In this document: piece after piece, positions 1 through 7,433 of the stretch
Layout of the letters: every line of letters begins with the position of its first letter
Numbering within the stretch: position 1 is the stretch's first letter
Source of the DNA: Opitutaceae bacterium TAV5
Lineage (GTDB): Bacteria > Verrucomicrobiota > Verrucomicrobiia > Opitutales > Opitutaceae
Assembly (NCBI GenBank): GCA_000242935.3
Contig: CP007053.1
Location: 1,922,001-1,986,000 of the forward strand
Direction of reading: 5' to 3'
DNA length: 64,000 bases
Notes under the pieces: model-generated
Databases searched by the model: none
What the model saw: only the letters and a program-made list of their open reading frames with translations
Told to the model about the DNA's origin: nothing
Translations under genes and position numbers: made by a program

Positions 1-1043
1 CCGGCGAGGAGCGGCGAGAGGACGGCGCCGACGGGGCCCGGATACACGGCGCGGTAGGCGTGCCCGCTGGCCTGGCGGTAAACGGGGCAGACGTTGAGGC
101 AGGCGGCGCAGCGGATGCAGCGGAGGATTTCCCGGCAGTTGCTTTTCAGGACATCGGTGCGGCCGTTGTCCACGAAGATGACGTGCATCTCCTCGGGTCC
201 GTCGGGTTGCGCGGCGGATTTCGGGCCGCTGATGAACTCGGTGTAGGAAGTGAGCTGCTGGCCGGTCGCGGAGCGGGCGAGGAGGTTGAGGAAGAGGCCG
301 AGGTCGCGGTCGCGGGGGAGGATCTTTTCGATGCCGACGAGCGCGATGTGCACGGGCGTGGCGGCGAGGCAGAAGCGGGAGTTGCCTTCGTTGGTGACGA
401 GGACGAGGCGTCCGCTTTCGGCGGATACGAAGTTGGCTCCGCTGAGGCCGACGTCGGCGGCGAGGTATTTGTGGCGGAGGTGCTGGCGGGCGCGGCGGGT
501 GATGGTGGTGGGATCGTCGTTGTAGGCGCCGAGTCCGTTTTTCTCGAACGAGGCGGCGATCTCGCGACGGTTTTTGTGGATGATGGGTTTGACGATGTGC
601 GAAGGGTGGTCGTGGTCGATCTGCACGATGAACTCGCCGAGGTCGGTCTCGAGGCATTCCATGCCGCGCTCCTGGAGGTAGTCGGCGAGGTGGATCTCCT
701 CGCTGACCATGGTCTTGGCCTTCACCATCCTGGTCGCTCCGCGCGCCTGCATGATGCGGTGGACGTGGGCGCAGGCTTCGTCGGCGTCGGCCGCCCAGTG
801 GACCTTGGCGCCGTTGGCCTGGAGGCGGGCCTCGACTTGCGGGAGGTAGGTGTCGAGGTTTTCGACGACGTGCTGCTTGATGCGCCCGGCGAGGTGGCGG
901 AGTTTGTCGGGCGTGGTGTAGCTGGTCGTGAGCGCGCGGAGACGCGCGTCGTAACCGGATTTGGAGCCGTCGTAAACGGCCGCGCGCGTGTCGGGTTTAT
1001 CGGCGGCGAGGCGGGCGGCGTACTGGTCGATGGGTTGGCGCAT
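1..1043 (-). CDS. lutB: LutB-type iron-sulfur lactate utilisation protein (3' part cut by window edge)
   Basis: Partial: 347 codons are visible before the left edge of the window. LutB is the LUD-domain iron-sulfur subunit of the cytosolic LutABC complex that oxidises L-lactate to pyruvate. The reading frame opens with MRQPIDQYAA and continues without a stop. At about residues 307-318 it shows the cluster CIRCAACLNVCP, a CxxCxxCxxxCP 4Fe-4S ligand motif followed by VYRQASGHAY, which is typical of LutB/YkgF. The gene starts 24 bases after the lutA stop, so the two are probably one transcript, and lutC or more of lutB should lie beyond the window. No clear Shine-Dalgarno precedes the start. Identification is strong from motif and neighbour; only the C-terminal second cluster is unseen. 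Confidence 0.88.
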   Translation of the reverse strand, partial: MRQPIDQYAARLAADKPDTRAAVYDGSKSGYDARLRALTTSYTTPDKLRHLAGRIKQHVVENLDTYLPQVEARLQANGAKVHWAADADEACAHVHRIMQARGATRMVKAKTMVSEEIHLADYLQERGMECLETDLGEFIVQIDHDHPSHIVKPIIHKNRREIAASFEKNGLGAYNDDPTTITRRARQHLRHKYLAADVGLSGANFVSAESGRLVLVTNEGNSRFCLAATPVHIALVGIEKILPRDRDLGLFLNLLARSATGQQLTSYTEFISGPKSAAQPDGPEEMHVIFVDNGRTDVLKSNCREILRCIRCAACLNVCPVYRQASGHAYRAVYPGPVGAVLSPLLA

Positions 1044-1067
1044 GGCGGCGTAGGGAGGACGGGGAAA

Positions 1068-1883
1068 TCAGACGGTTTGCGGCTTGAGTACCCCCGCATT
1101 GCGGAGCGAGTCGCGGAGGAGTTGCGAGATGTGCATGATCTTCACCGGCCGGCCGCCTTTCGCGGCGAGACCGCTCAGGCTCATCAGGCAACTCATGTCG
1201 ATCGACACGATGTAGTCGGGTTTTTCGGAGAGGATGTGGTCGAGCTTCAGTTCCCCCATCGCTTTCGAGATGTGCGGGAACGTCACCGAAAACGTGCCGC
1301 CAAAACCACAACATTGCTCGGCCTCGCCGAAGGGCAGGACGGTGAGGCCCTCGATGGTGTCGAGCAGCGTCTGCACCGCCGCCGGCGTCGGCGTGCCGCG
1401 CGAGTGACAGGAACGGTGAAACGCGACCTTGCCCTCGAACTTGCCCGGCCACGTTTTCACGCCGAGGCCGTTGACGATATAGTCGGTCAGCTCCCAGGTG
1501 CGGCGGCCGAGCGCGGCGACGTCGGGAAGGTCGGGCTCGTTCTCGAATTCCAGCAGCGCACCGTGAAACATCATCGCAGCGCACGAACCGGAAGGAACCA
1601 CCACGGGGACGTCGGCCGCGGCGTCCGGTCCGCCGGCATCGTCGGCAAATGTTTTTACCGTATGCCGGACGACCTTGCGCGAGGCCGGCCAGTCGCCGCC
1701 GTTGAAAGCGGGCTGGCCGCAACAGGTCTGGGCCTCGGGAAACGAGATGTCGCAGCCGAGGTGCTCCAGCACCTCGACGGTGGCGATGGCAACGTCGTCG
1801 TAAATGGCGTCGCACAGGCACGTGGCCATGAGCTGGAGGCGTTTGCCGTTGGGGCGCGGGGAGCGGTGGTGGTGGGAGCTCAT
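1068..1883 (-). CDS. lutA: LutA-type (Fe-S)-binding protein, lactate oxidation
   Basis: 271 aa, close to the usual length of LutA/YkgE (about 240-260). The protein carries the two CCG-type cysteine motifs of the family: TCCGQPAFNGGD at about residues 53-64, and HRSCHSRG (156-163) with EQCCGFGGTFS (189-199). It is expected to bind an iron-sulfur centre and act with LutB and LutC in cytosolic L-lactate dehydrogenation. The first 18 residues (His/Pro/Arg rich) are longer than in relatives; an internal ATG at residue 19 would remove almost the whole first strand, so the longer start is kept. It is the promoter-proximal gene of the lut operon and is divergent from rhaB, which suggests a joint role in catabolism of rhamnose-derived lactaldehyde/lactate (inference). 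Confidence 0.88.
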   Translation of the reverse strand: MSSHHHRSPRPNGKRLQLMATCLCDAIYDDVAIATVEVLEHLGCDISFPEAQTCCGQPAFNGGDWPASRKVVRHTVKTFADDAGGPDAAADVPVVVPSGSCAAMMFHGALLEFENEPDLPDVAALGRRTWELTDYIVNGLGVKTWPGKFEGKVAFHRSCHSRGTPTPAAVQTLLDTIEGLTVLPFGEAEQCCGFGGTFSVTFPHISKAMGELKLDHILSEKPDYIVSIDMSCLMSLSGLAAKGGRPVKIMHISQLLRDSLRNAGVLKPQTV

Positions 1884-2155
1884 TGAGGGAGCAGGCAGAA
1901 AGGGAGATGGACGTCGGATGGGTCGGGTCGAATCAGTAAAGGGTCGATATGGTCAGTCGGCGCGCGCCGGAGCGCGCAGGCAAGAACCATCCCGGGCCGC
2001 AACGGTGATGGCAAACCTGTTTGTGGCAGATTCTGGAAGTTTCTGGTAGTTTTTGGTAGATTTCGAAAGGCGACCTGGACAAGGTTTCCTCTTTCCTTTC
2101 CCTCTGTTTCCGCCCCGTCCTCCTTATCCACACGCTCCCGATATCCTATCCTGCC
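1884..2155. promoter_or_regulatory. Divergent lutA-rhaB control region
   Basis: The 272 bases between two divergently transcribed catabolic starts must hold promoters for both. The clearest structure is a run of four 10-bp imperfect repeats (listed separately). No confident -35/-10 pair or riboswitch was recognised. Confidence 0.4.
2024..2063. repeat. Four tandem 10-bp repeats in the rhaB-lutA intergenic region
   Basis: Reading the + strand, TGGCAGATTC, TGGAAGTTTC, TGGTAGTTTT and TGGTAGATTT follow each other without gaps, consensus TGGNAGWTTY. The spacing equals about one helical turn, as for an array of activator half-sites on one DNA face. The binding protein is unknown; a chance or slippage-derived repeat is possible. 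Confidence 0.55.
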
Positions 2156-3727
2156 ATGGCCAAGAAAATCGCCTCCTCTTCTCCGTCCCGCCCGCGCTCC
2201 GGTTCCGGTCGGCGTGCCGCCGGCCGTTCGCGCTCCGTCGCCACCGCGGTCGCTGCGGCGGCAAAAACCGGCGCGACGGTCCATGCCGCCGCCATCGATC
2301 TCGGCGCCACCAGCGGGCGTGTGATCCTCGGCACCTGGGCCAAAGGCCGCCTCGCGCTCCGGGAGGTGCACCGTTTCCCCAACACCTTCCGCTCGCTCGG
2401 CGAACACGATTACTGGGACGTCGCCGGCCTCTGGGCCGAAATCCGCACCGGTCTCGCGAAGGCTGTCGAAGCCCTGCCGCGCGGCGCCCGGCTCGCCTCC
2501 GTCGGCGTGGACACGTGGGGTGTGGATCACGTGCTGCTCAACGACGCCGGCCGCCTCGTCTTCCCCGCGCACGCCTACCGCGACAACCGCACCCAGGCCG
2601 GCCTCAAGCGTCTCGCCAACACGCGCGCCGCGCTCGCCCGCATCTACGAGGCCACCGGCATCGCCAACGTGTTTTACAACGCCTCGCTCCAGCTCGGGGA
2701 GACCGTTGCCAGTTGCCCCGCCATCACCGACCTCGCCACGCGCTGCCTCTTCCTGCCCGACTATTTCAACTACCTGCTCTCCGGCCGCATGGCCAACGAG
2801 CTCACCATCGCCAGCACCACGCAGCTCCTCGACGTGCATTCGTGTGACTGGTCGCGCGCCGCGCTCGACTATTTCCGCATCCCCGCCAGCTGGTTTTCGA
2901 AACCCGTCCTCGCGGGCACGCGGCTCGGCAAGGTCCGCGCCACCCATGCCCCCGGGCTGGAACCTCTCGCCAAAAGCGGCACGCAGGTCGTCGTGGTGCC
3001 CGGTCATGACACCGCCTGCGCCTACGACGCCATGCCGGCCTCGCCCGACGGTACCGACCTGTTCCTCAGCTCCGGCACGTGGTCGCTCGTCGGCTTCGAG
3101 AGCGACACGCCCGTGCTCGGCGCCGAGGCCATGAAAAACCGCATCTGCAACGAACGCATCGGCGACGGCCGCTACCGCCCGCTGACCAATGTCATCGGCA
3201 TGTGGCTCCTTGAACGCACCATGCACGATCTCGGCCCTGCCGCCCGCCCGAAGACGCCCGAAGCGTGGGACAAGCTCATCGCCGGCGCCGCAAAACTCCC
3301 GGCCTCGAAAGTCCTGATCGACGTCGCCGACCCGGCGCTCGCCAACCCCGCCTCGATGAAGGCGGTCATTGACGGACAACTACGTCGCAAAAAAGCCGCG
3401 CCCCCGAAGACCATCACCGGCTACATGCGCCTCATCTGCGATTCGCTCGGCCGCGGCCATGCCGACGCGATCCGCGTGTTCGAGCGGCTCACCGGCCGGC
3501 GTTTCGGGCGCATCCTCATCGTCGGCGGCGGCTCGCGCAACCGCCTCCTCTGCCAGGCCACGGCCGATGCCGCGGGCGTGCCGGTGGTCTCGTTCAGCCT
3601 CGAAGGCACGGCGGTCGGCAACCTCGCCAACCAGCTCGTGGCGCTCGGCGCGGTGAAAAACATCGCGGAATTCCGCGCCCTCTCCGGCCAGCACCTCGAG
3701 CAGACGGTTTACCGGCCGCGCAGGTAA
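2156..3727 (+). CDS. rhaB: Rhamnulokinase (FGGY carbohydrate kinase)
   Basis: 523 aa. RhaB phosphorylates L-rhamnulose to L-rhamnulose 1-phosphate in the cytosol. The N-terminal actin-like fold begins at AAIDLGATSGRVILG (residues 45-59). GVDTWGVDHVLL, FLPDYFNYLLSG and NELTIASTTQLLD follow, and the C-terminal ATP-binding half has PGHDTACAYDAMPA, FLSSGTWSLVGFE and IVGGGSRNRLLCQA. These are hallmark rhamnulokinase segments rather than xylulokinase or glycerol kinase. About 42 residues of Ser/Arg/Ala-rich sequence precede the catalytic domain; no internal ATG offers a shorter start, so either it is a real basic tail or the start is non-ATG. Its product leads through aldolase to lactaldehyde, which fits the neighbouring lut genes. 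Confidence 0.9.
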   Translation: MAKKIASSSPSRPRSGSGRRAAGRSRSVATAVAAAAKTGATVHAAAIDLGATSGRVILGTWAKGRLALREVHRFPNTFRSLGEHDYWDVAGLWAEIRTGLAKAVEALPRGARLASVGVDTWGVDHVLLNDAGRLVFPAHAYRDNRTQAGLKRLANTRAALARIYEATGIANVFYNASLQLGETVASCPAITDLATRCLFLPDYFNYLLSGRMANELTIASTTQLLDVHSCDWSRAALDYFRIPASWFSKPVLAGTRLGKVRATHAPGLEPLAKSGTQVVVVPGHDTACAYDAMPASPDGTDLFLSSGTWSLVGFESDTPVLGAEAMKNRICNERIGDGRYRPLTNVIGMWLLERTMHDLGPAARPKTPEAWDKLIAGAAKLPASKVLIDVADPALANPASMKAVIDGQLRRKKAAPPKTITGYMRLICDSLGRGHADAIRVFERLTGRRFGRILIVGGGSRNRLLCQATADAAGVPVVSFSLEGTAVGNLANQLVALGAVKNIAEFRALSGQHLEQTVYRPRR

Positions 3728-3856
3728 ACAAATCCCCGCGCCGCCACCGCGACAAAAACCCCGGGCGGCATGGCGATATGGAAACGGCCATCCCGTTTGT
3801 AATCTCCCTCTGCTTGCGCAAGGGTGGATGCGCCTGCTTGCTCTCGCGTTTCGACC

Positions 3857-4810
3857 ATGGCCCATACGCCGATCAGTTTCTGGATAGGATTCAACCTTTT
3901 CGTGCTCCTCATGCTCGCGCTGGATCTCGGCGTGTTCCACCGCAAGGCGCACGAAGTCTCGCTCAAGGAGGCGCTCGGCTGGAGCGCCGTCTGGATCGGC
4001 CTCGCGATGGTGTTCAACGCCCTGATCTGGTGGTGGCACGGCCACACCGCCGCGCTCGAATTTCTCACCGGCTACCTGCTGGAAAAGGCGCTCAGCGTGG
4101 ACAACCTCTTCGTGTTCCTGCTGCTCTTTGGCTATTTTCGCATTCCCACGATCATGCAGCACCGCGTGCTGTTCTGGGGCATTCTCGGCGCGCTGGTCAT
4201 GCGCGCGGCGTTCATCACCGCAGGGATCACGCTCATCAACCGCTTCCAGTGGATCATCTATGTCCTCGGCGCGTTCCTCGTGTACACGGGCTTCAAGATG
4301 GCCTTCGGCAAAAACGAGGATCCCGATCCGTCCAAAGGACTCGTGTTTCGCCTCGCCAACAGATGCTGGCGCATCACACCCGAGCTGAAGGGGCAGCACT
4401 TTTTCTGGCGCGACGCCAAGGGGGCGCTCTGGTGCACGCCGCTGTTTCTCGTGCTCGTGCTCGTGGAGACGACCGACGTCGTGTTCGCGCTCGACTCGAT
4501 CCCGGCCATCCTCGCTGTCACGCGCGACCCGTTCCTCGTCTATACGTCCAATATTTTCGCGATTCTCGGCCTGCGCGCGCTCTACTTCGCGCTCTCCGGC
4601 GTGATGAAAATGTTCCACCACCTGCACTACGCGCTGGCCTTCATCCTGGCCTTCGTCGGCGTGAAGATGCTCATCTCCGGCTACGTTCACATCCCCGTCT
4701 GGATTTCGCTCGCCGTCATCGCCGTGTCGCTGACCACCGCCATCATCACCTCGATCAAAAACCCGGTGGCGGCGGAGGAAAACGCTGAAAACCTGAAGGC
4801 CGAGTCCTGA
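3857..4810 (+). CDS. TerC/Alx family integral membrane protein
   Basis: 317 aa from the chosen ATG (an ATG 33 bases upstream is also in frame but adds a hydrophilic stub). The family (TerC, Alx, YjbE, YkoY) comprises polytopic inner-membrane proteins linked to manganese and other metal export or tellurite resistance. Signature segments are visible: LEKALSVDNLFVF with its membrane Asp, VVFALDSIPAILAV with the second membrane Asp, and SNIFAILGLRALYF. About eight hydrophobic helices span the sequence, with a cytosolic loop around KNEDPDPSKG. The 130-base leader was inspected for a yybP-ykoY manganese riboswitch, which often precedes this family, but no recognisable core was seen. Substrate is not decidable from sequence alone. 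Confidence 0.88.
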   Translation: MAHTPISFWIGFNLFVLLMLALDLGVFHRKAHEVSLKEALGWSAVWIGLAMVFNALIWWWHGHTAALEFLTGYLLEKALSVDNLFVFLLLFGYFRIPTIMQHRVLFWGILGALVMRAAFITAGITLINRFQWIIYVLGAFLVYTGFKMAFGKNEDPDPSKGLVFRLANRCWRITPELKGQHFFWRDAKGALWCTPLFLVLVLVETTDVVFALDSIPAILAVTRDPFLVYTSNIFAILGLRALYFALSGVMKMFHHLHYALAFILAFVGVKMLISGYVHIPVWISLAVIAVSLTTAIITSIKNPVAAEENAENLKAES

Positions 4811-4835
4811 CACCGGTGACCCGGATGTTTTTGGC

Positions 4836-4935
4836 TTTACACAAAGATCGCAAAGGACGCGAAGACGAGATTCGGCAATTCTTTGTGCCCTTCGCGCCCT
4901 TTGTGTAAAAATCCGGAAGTTTCGGGATGTTGGTA
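4836..4935. repeat. 74-bp inverted repeat element with tail, family A copy 1
   Basis: Ends TTTACACAAAG and CTTTGTGTAAA are exact complements 74 bp apart (4836-4909), with imperfect pairing inside (GCAAAGGACGCGAAG against CTTCGCG..). It is followed by TTTCGGGATGTTGGTAT. A copy of identical length and tail occurs at 5881. It lies between convergent terC and the ExoD-like gene and could fold as a bidirectional terminator. Confidence 0.75.
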
Positions 4936-4947
4936 TGACCCGCCGGC

Positions 4948-5661
4948 TCAGCGGTTCACCCACCACGCGCGCAGCGCCTCAAACCCCTCCTGCACCGCGC
5001 CGCCGAGGAACACAAAAAACACCACGCCCGCCGCCGCCACCGCGTAGGCGCAGGCGATAGCCCGGCTGTCGCGCTCCAGCAATCCGCCGGCCGCGAGCAG
5101 GATCGTCCACGCCGGAAACGAATTGGAAAACGGCACCGGCAACGGCAACAGCAACACCAGCGCGCTCACGAAGATCAGCAACGCATGCGCCCGCCGCAGC
5201 CATTCCTGCTCCGTGAGCAGGCCCGGGCGCGGACGCAGAAATTTTTCCAGAAATCGCACCACCTTTTCCGTCACCGAAAACACCCGCCCGAAAAAACCGG
5301 GCGGCAGCCGCTTCTTTTGCAACCACTCCGGCAGCCATGGCCGTTGCCCGAGCATGAGCCGGAACGCGATGATGGCGATGGCCGCGCCGAACGGCGTCGA
5401 AAGCCCCGGCAACGGGATCGGCGTGATGAACGGCAACGCCAGCAGGATCAGCAGCAGCGTATAGGCGCGCCCGCGCAGCGTGGCGATCACGTCGGCGAGC
5501 GTGACCGCCTCCGGCGTCCCGTCCGGCCCGCTGTCGCCGGCTGCCGCGAGCCGGGCGCGAATCGCTTCCAGTTCCCCGGACAACGGCAACGCCCGTGAAG
5601 ACTCCGCGTTGTTATGATCGGGAATCGTCTTTCTCGCGGAAGATTTTTTCACAAAAGGCAT
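4948..5661 (-). CDS. ExoD-like exopolysaccharide synthesis membrane protein
   Basis: 237 aa from the ATG encoding MPFVKKSSARKT; longer in-frame starts run through repeat DNA upstream and are unlikely. The region from residue 60 on matches the ExoD family: ITPIPLPGLSTPFGAAIAI, LMLGQRPWLPEWLQKK and ALVLLLPLPVPFSNSFPAW, with four to five hydrophobic helices. ExoD of rhizobia is needed for normal exopolysaccharide and alkali tolerance, but the biochemical role is not known. The family usually has about 190-210 residues, so the 55-residue hydrophilic N-terminal part is an addition. No exopolysaccharide genes lie beside it here. Confidence 0.85.
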   Translation of the reverse strand: MPFVKKSSARKTIPDHNNAESSRALPLSGELEAIRARLAAAGDSGPDGTPEAVTLADVIATLRGRAYTLLLILLALPFITPIPLPGLSTPFGAAIAIIAFRLMLGQRPWLPEWLQKKRLPPGFFGRVFSVTEKVVRFLEKFLRPRPGLLTEQEWLRRAHALLIFVSALVLLLPLPVPFSNSFPAWTILLAAGGLLERDSRAIACAYAVAAAGVVFFVFLGGAVQEGFEALRAWWVNR

Positions 5662-5676
5662 TTTTCCCGGAAGATT

Positions 5677-5810
5677 GGACAGAAGATAACGAAGATGTCC
5701 CTGGAAGCTGGCAGGTGATTGCGCAAGCGTGACATTTTCCAGAAAAACAAAGGTCCCGGATGCAGGACCGAGCGGAAGGAACCGGGATATCTTCGTGATC
5801 TTCTTGTCTT
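5677..5810. repeat. Inverted repeat element, family B copy 1 (ACAGAAG..ACGAAGAT)
   Basis: GGACAGAAGATAACGAAGAT (5677-5696) faces ATCTTCGTGATCTTCTTGTC (5789-5808) as an imperfect inverted repeat of about 134 bp. It sits directly 5' of the ExoD-like gene. A larger relative lies at 7017-7313. The rest of 5662-5880 holds no recognisable gene. Confidence 0.6.
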
Positions 5811-5880
5811 CAGTGAAAGGGTTTGGTCCAGGCGTAGCCACTCGTAACCGGGTATTCTGCACTACCAAAGCCTTCGGATT

Positions 5881-5980
5881 TTTACACAAAGGCCGCAAAG
5901 GACGCGAAGAAGTTAACTGGCAATCCTTTGCGCTCCTTGCGGCCTTTGTGTAAAATCAAAAACATTCGGGACGCTGGTAT
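5881..5980. repeat. 74-bp inverted repeat element with tail, family A copy 2
   Basis: TTTACACAAAGGCCGCAAAG (from 5881) pairs with CTTTGCG..GCGGCCTTTGTGTAAA (to 5954). The element is exactly 74 bp, like the copy at 4836, and is followed by ATTCGGGACGCTGGTAT in the same orientation. Better paired than copy 1, so perhaps younger. Confidence 0.78.
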
Positions 5981-6027
5981 AAAAACGAACAACAGAAGGG
6001 CGTGGCCGGCCGCTCGTCGCTTGCACC

Positions 6028-6954
6028 TCAAATCCGCCGCCGCGCCCGCCAGCGACCCGGCGTCGTGCGCGCCCGCGCCCGGAACCAGACCACGAAGTGT
6101 GCACCGGACCGGAAACCGAGACGCGCCCCCATTTCCTTCAGCGGCATCGCCGACGTCTCCAGCCAGAGTTTGGCCGATTCGAAACGCCGGCGCTCCCATT
6201 GCCGGCGCGGCGTCACGCCGAAGGTCCGGCGGAAAACCCGGTTGGCCTGCACCGCCCCCAGGCCCATCGCCGCGAGCAGCGCGGCCCCGGGGAAACCCTC
6301 ATCCAGCGGCGTGTCATTGAGCAGGCGGGCCGCGCGCAAGGCGCGTTCGTCGCCCGCCTTCCCGCCGCCGCCGGTCCGGGCCGGCACGGCGCCTGTCGCC
6401 AGCCGCACGCAGAACCATGCCTCCAGCCACTCCAGAAACGCTCTCTGGAATTGCAGGAAAAGCGCGTAGTCTGCCTGCTGATACACATGGAGGTTGTGGG
6501 GCGTCCCGAAATGCCGCCGCACCAGTCGCGCCAGCCGCCCGCCCGCCCGCCCCAGTTGCGGGTGGTCGCACGCCTCCAGCACCGCGGCATCGTCGGCCGC
6601 CCGGCCGCCGGCGGCGCGCGCGAACACATTGCCGCCATCCGGCCACTGGCAGAGAAACCGCACCGACAGCAGCCGGGCGTCGTCGGAAAAATCCTGCCTC
6701 GTGATCGCAGGAGGCAGCAGCAGCCATTGCCCGGCCCGCGCCCGCCACGTCCGCTCGCCCAGCCGCAAGGTCACCTCGCCCTTCCGGATCAGCCACGCGA
6801 AGTTGCCCTCGCGATGGTCAAACGTCGCATGCCGCGACTGCTCGCGCGGCGCGCCTTCGTAAGCCCACACCAGCTCCGGACGCAGGCAGGACCATTCATG
6901 CAGCGACAGCCGCACCGGATCGGCGGCGGAAGAGGCGATAGCGGCAGACACCAT
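6028..6954 (-). CDS. AraC-family transcriptional regulator
   Basis: 308 aa from the ATG giving MVSAAIASSAAD (an upstream ATG would add 13 residues). The N-terminal half resembles an AraC cupin sensor: ATFDHREGNFAWLIRKG and LRLGERTWRARAGQWLLLPP. The C-terminal half has two helix-turn-helix motifs: PGAALLAAMGLGAVQANRVF, then the second one with MPLKEMGARLGFRSGAHF followed by the final VVWFRARARTTPGRWRAR, which replaces the usual FSRxFKKxxGxTPxxYR ending. Such proteins normally activate sugar-use genes on binding a small ligand. No adjacent target operon is evident: it is flanked by repeat elements on both sides. Confidence 0.85.
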   Translation of the reverse strand: MVSAAIASSAADPVRLSLHEWSCLRPELVWAYEGAPREQSRHATFDHREGNFAWLIRKGEVTLRLGERTWRARAGQWLLLPPAITRQDFSDDARLLSVRFLCQWPDGGNVFARAAGGRAADDAAVLEACDHPQLGRAGGRLARLVRRHFGTPHNLHVYQQADYALFLQFQRAFLEWLEAWFCVRLATGAVPARTGGGGKAGDERALRAARLLNDTPLDEGFPGAALLAAMGLGAVQANRVFRRTFGVTPRRQWERRRFESAKLWLETSAMPLKEMGARLGFRSGAHFVVWFRARARTTPGRWRARRRI

Positions 6955-7433
6955 GCATCCATCCTGCCCGGCCCCCCCTCCCCTGCCAAACACCGTCTGG
7001 GAGGTTCCGGAAATTCATTTTTGAACAGAAGGAAACGAAGGGAACGAAGATGAAACAAAGAAGATTTTTCAGACAGAATACATTGTTTAATAACTGGTGT
7101 TACGCGACGGAGGGGAAGTGGCGCGGGCGTCTCGCCCGCAGACGGCGCGGAGCGCCGCCCTGAAACAAGGCTGAGAGGCACCTCCAGCAGATGCGGGCGA
7201 GACGCCCGCGCCACGACGCTCCGCGTCACATCCGTTAATAAAGTTAAAAAATAATGAACGGTAATCACCCTTGGTTGTTCTTCGTTATCTTCGTTGCCTT
7301 CTGTTCAATTTTTAGGTCCGGGCAAAGGACCGGACTCTTCCGGCACCCGGCGCAGCGGGACGGGCACGGCGGGCGTAGGATTACGCAATCCCCGCCACCT
7401 GTTCCGGCACGTGTCCTGCCTGTCGGCAGGGAT
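6955..7433. other. Intergenic region dominated by a composite palindromic element
   Basis: These 479 bases between the AraC gene and the calpain-like gene hold the nested inverted repeat at 7017-7313. A further 120 bases carry short palindromes (CCTGCCTGTCGGCAGG near 7416). No gene was supported. Confidence 0.5.
7017..7313. repeat. Nested inverted repeat element (families B and D combined)
   Basis: Three palindromes sit one inside another. The outer arms are GAACAGAAGG..AACGAAGAT (7023-7051) and ATCTTCGTTGCCTTCTGTTC (7287-7306). The middle pair is TTAATAACTGGTGTTACGCG against CGTCACATCCGTTAATAA. The inner pair is a perfect 23-bp inverted repeat at 7118-7140 and 7192-7214, beginning GTGGCGCGGGCGTCTCGCCC. 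No transposase is present; it may be a non-autonomous element or a target of repeated insertion. Confidence 0.7.

Noticed and set aside
60-1886. 608-codon + strand frame over lutA and lutB
   Set aside because: Antisense to two recognisable iron-sulfur proteins; no family features.
3728-3856. Manganese (yybP-ykoY) riboswitch before the TerC-family gene
   Set aside because: Looked for because the family often has one; no matching core or stem arrangement could be found in the 129-base leader.
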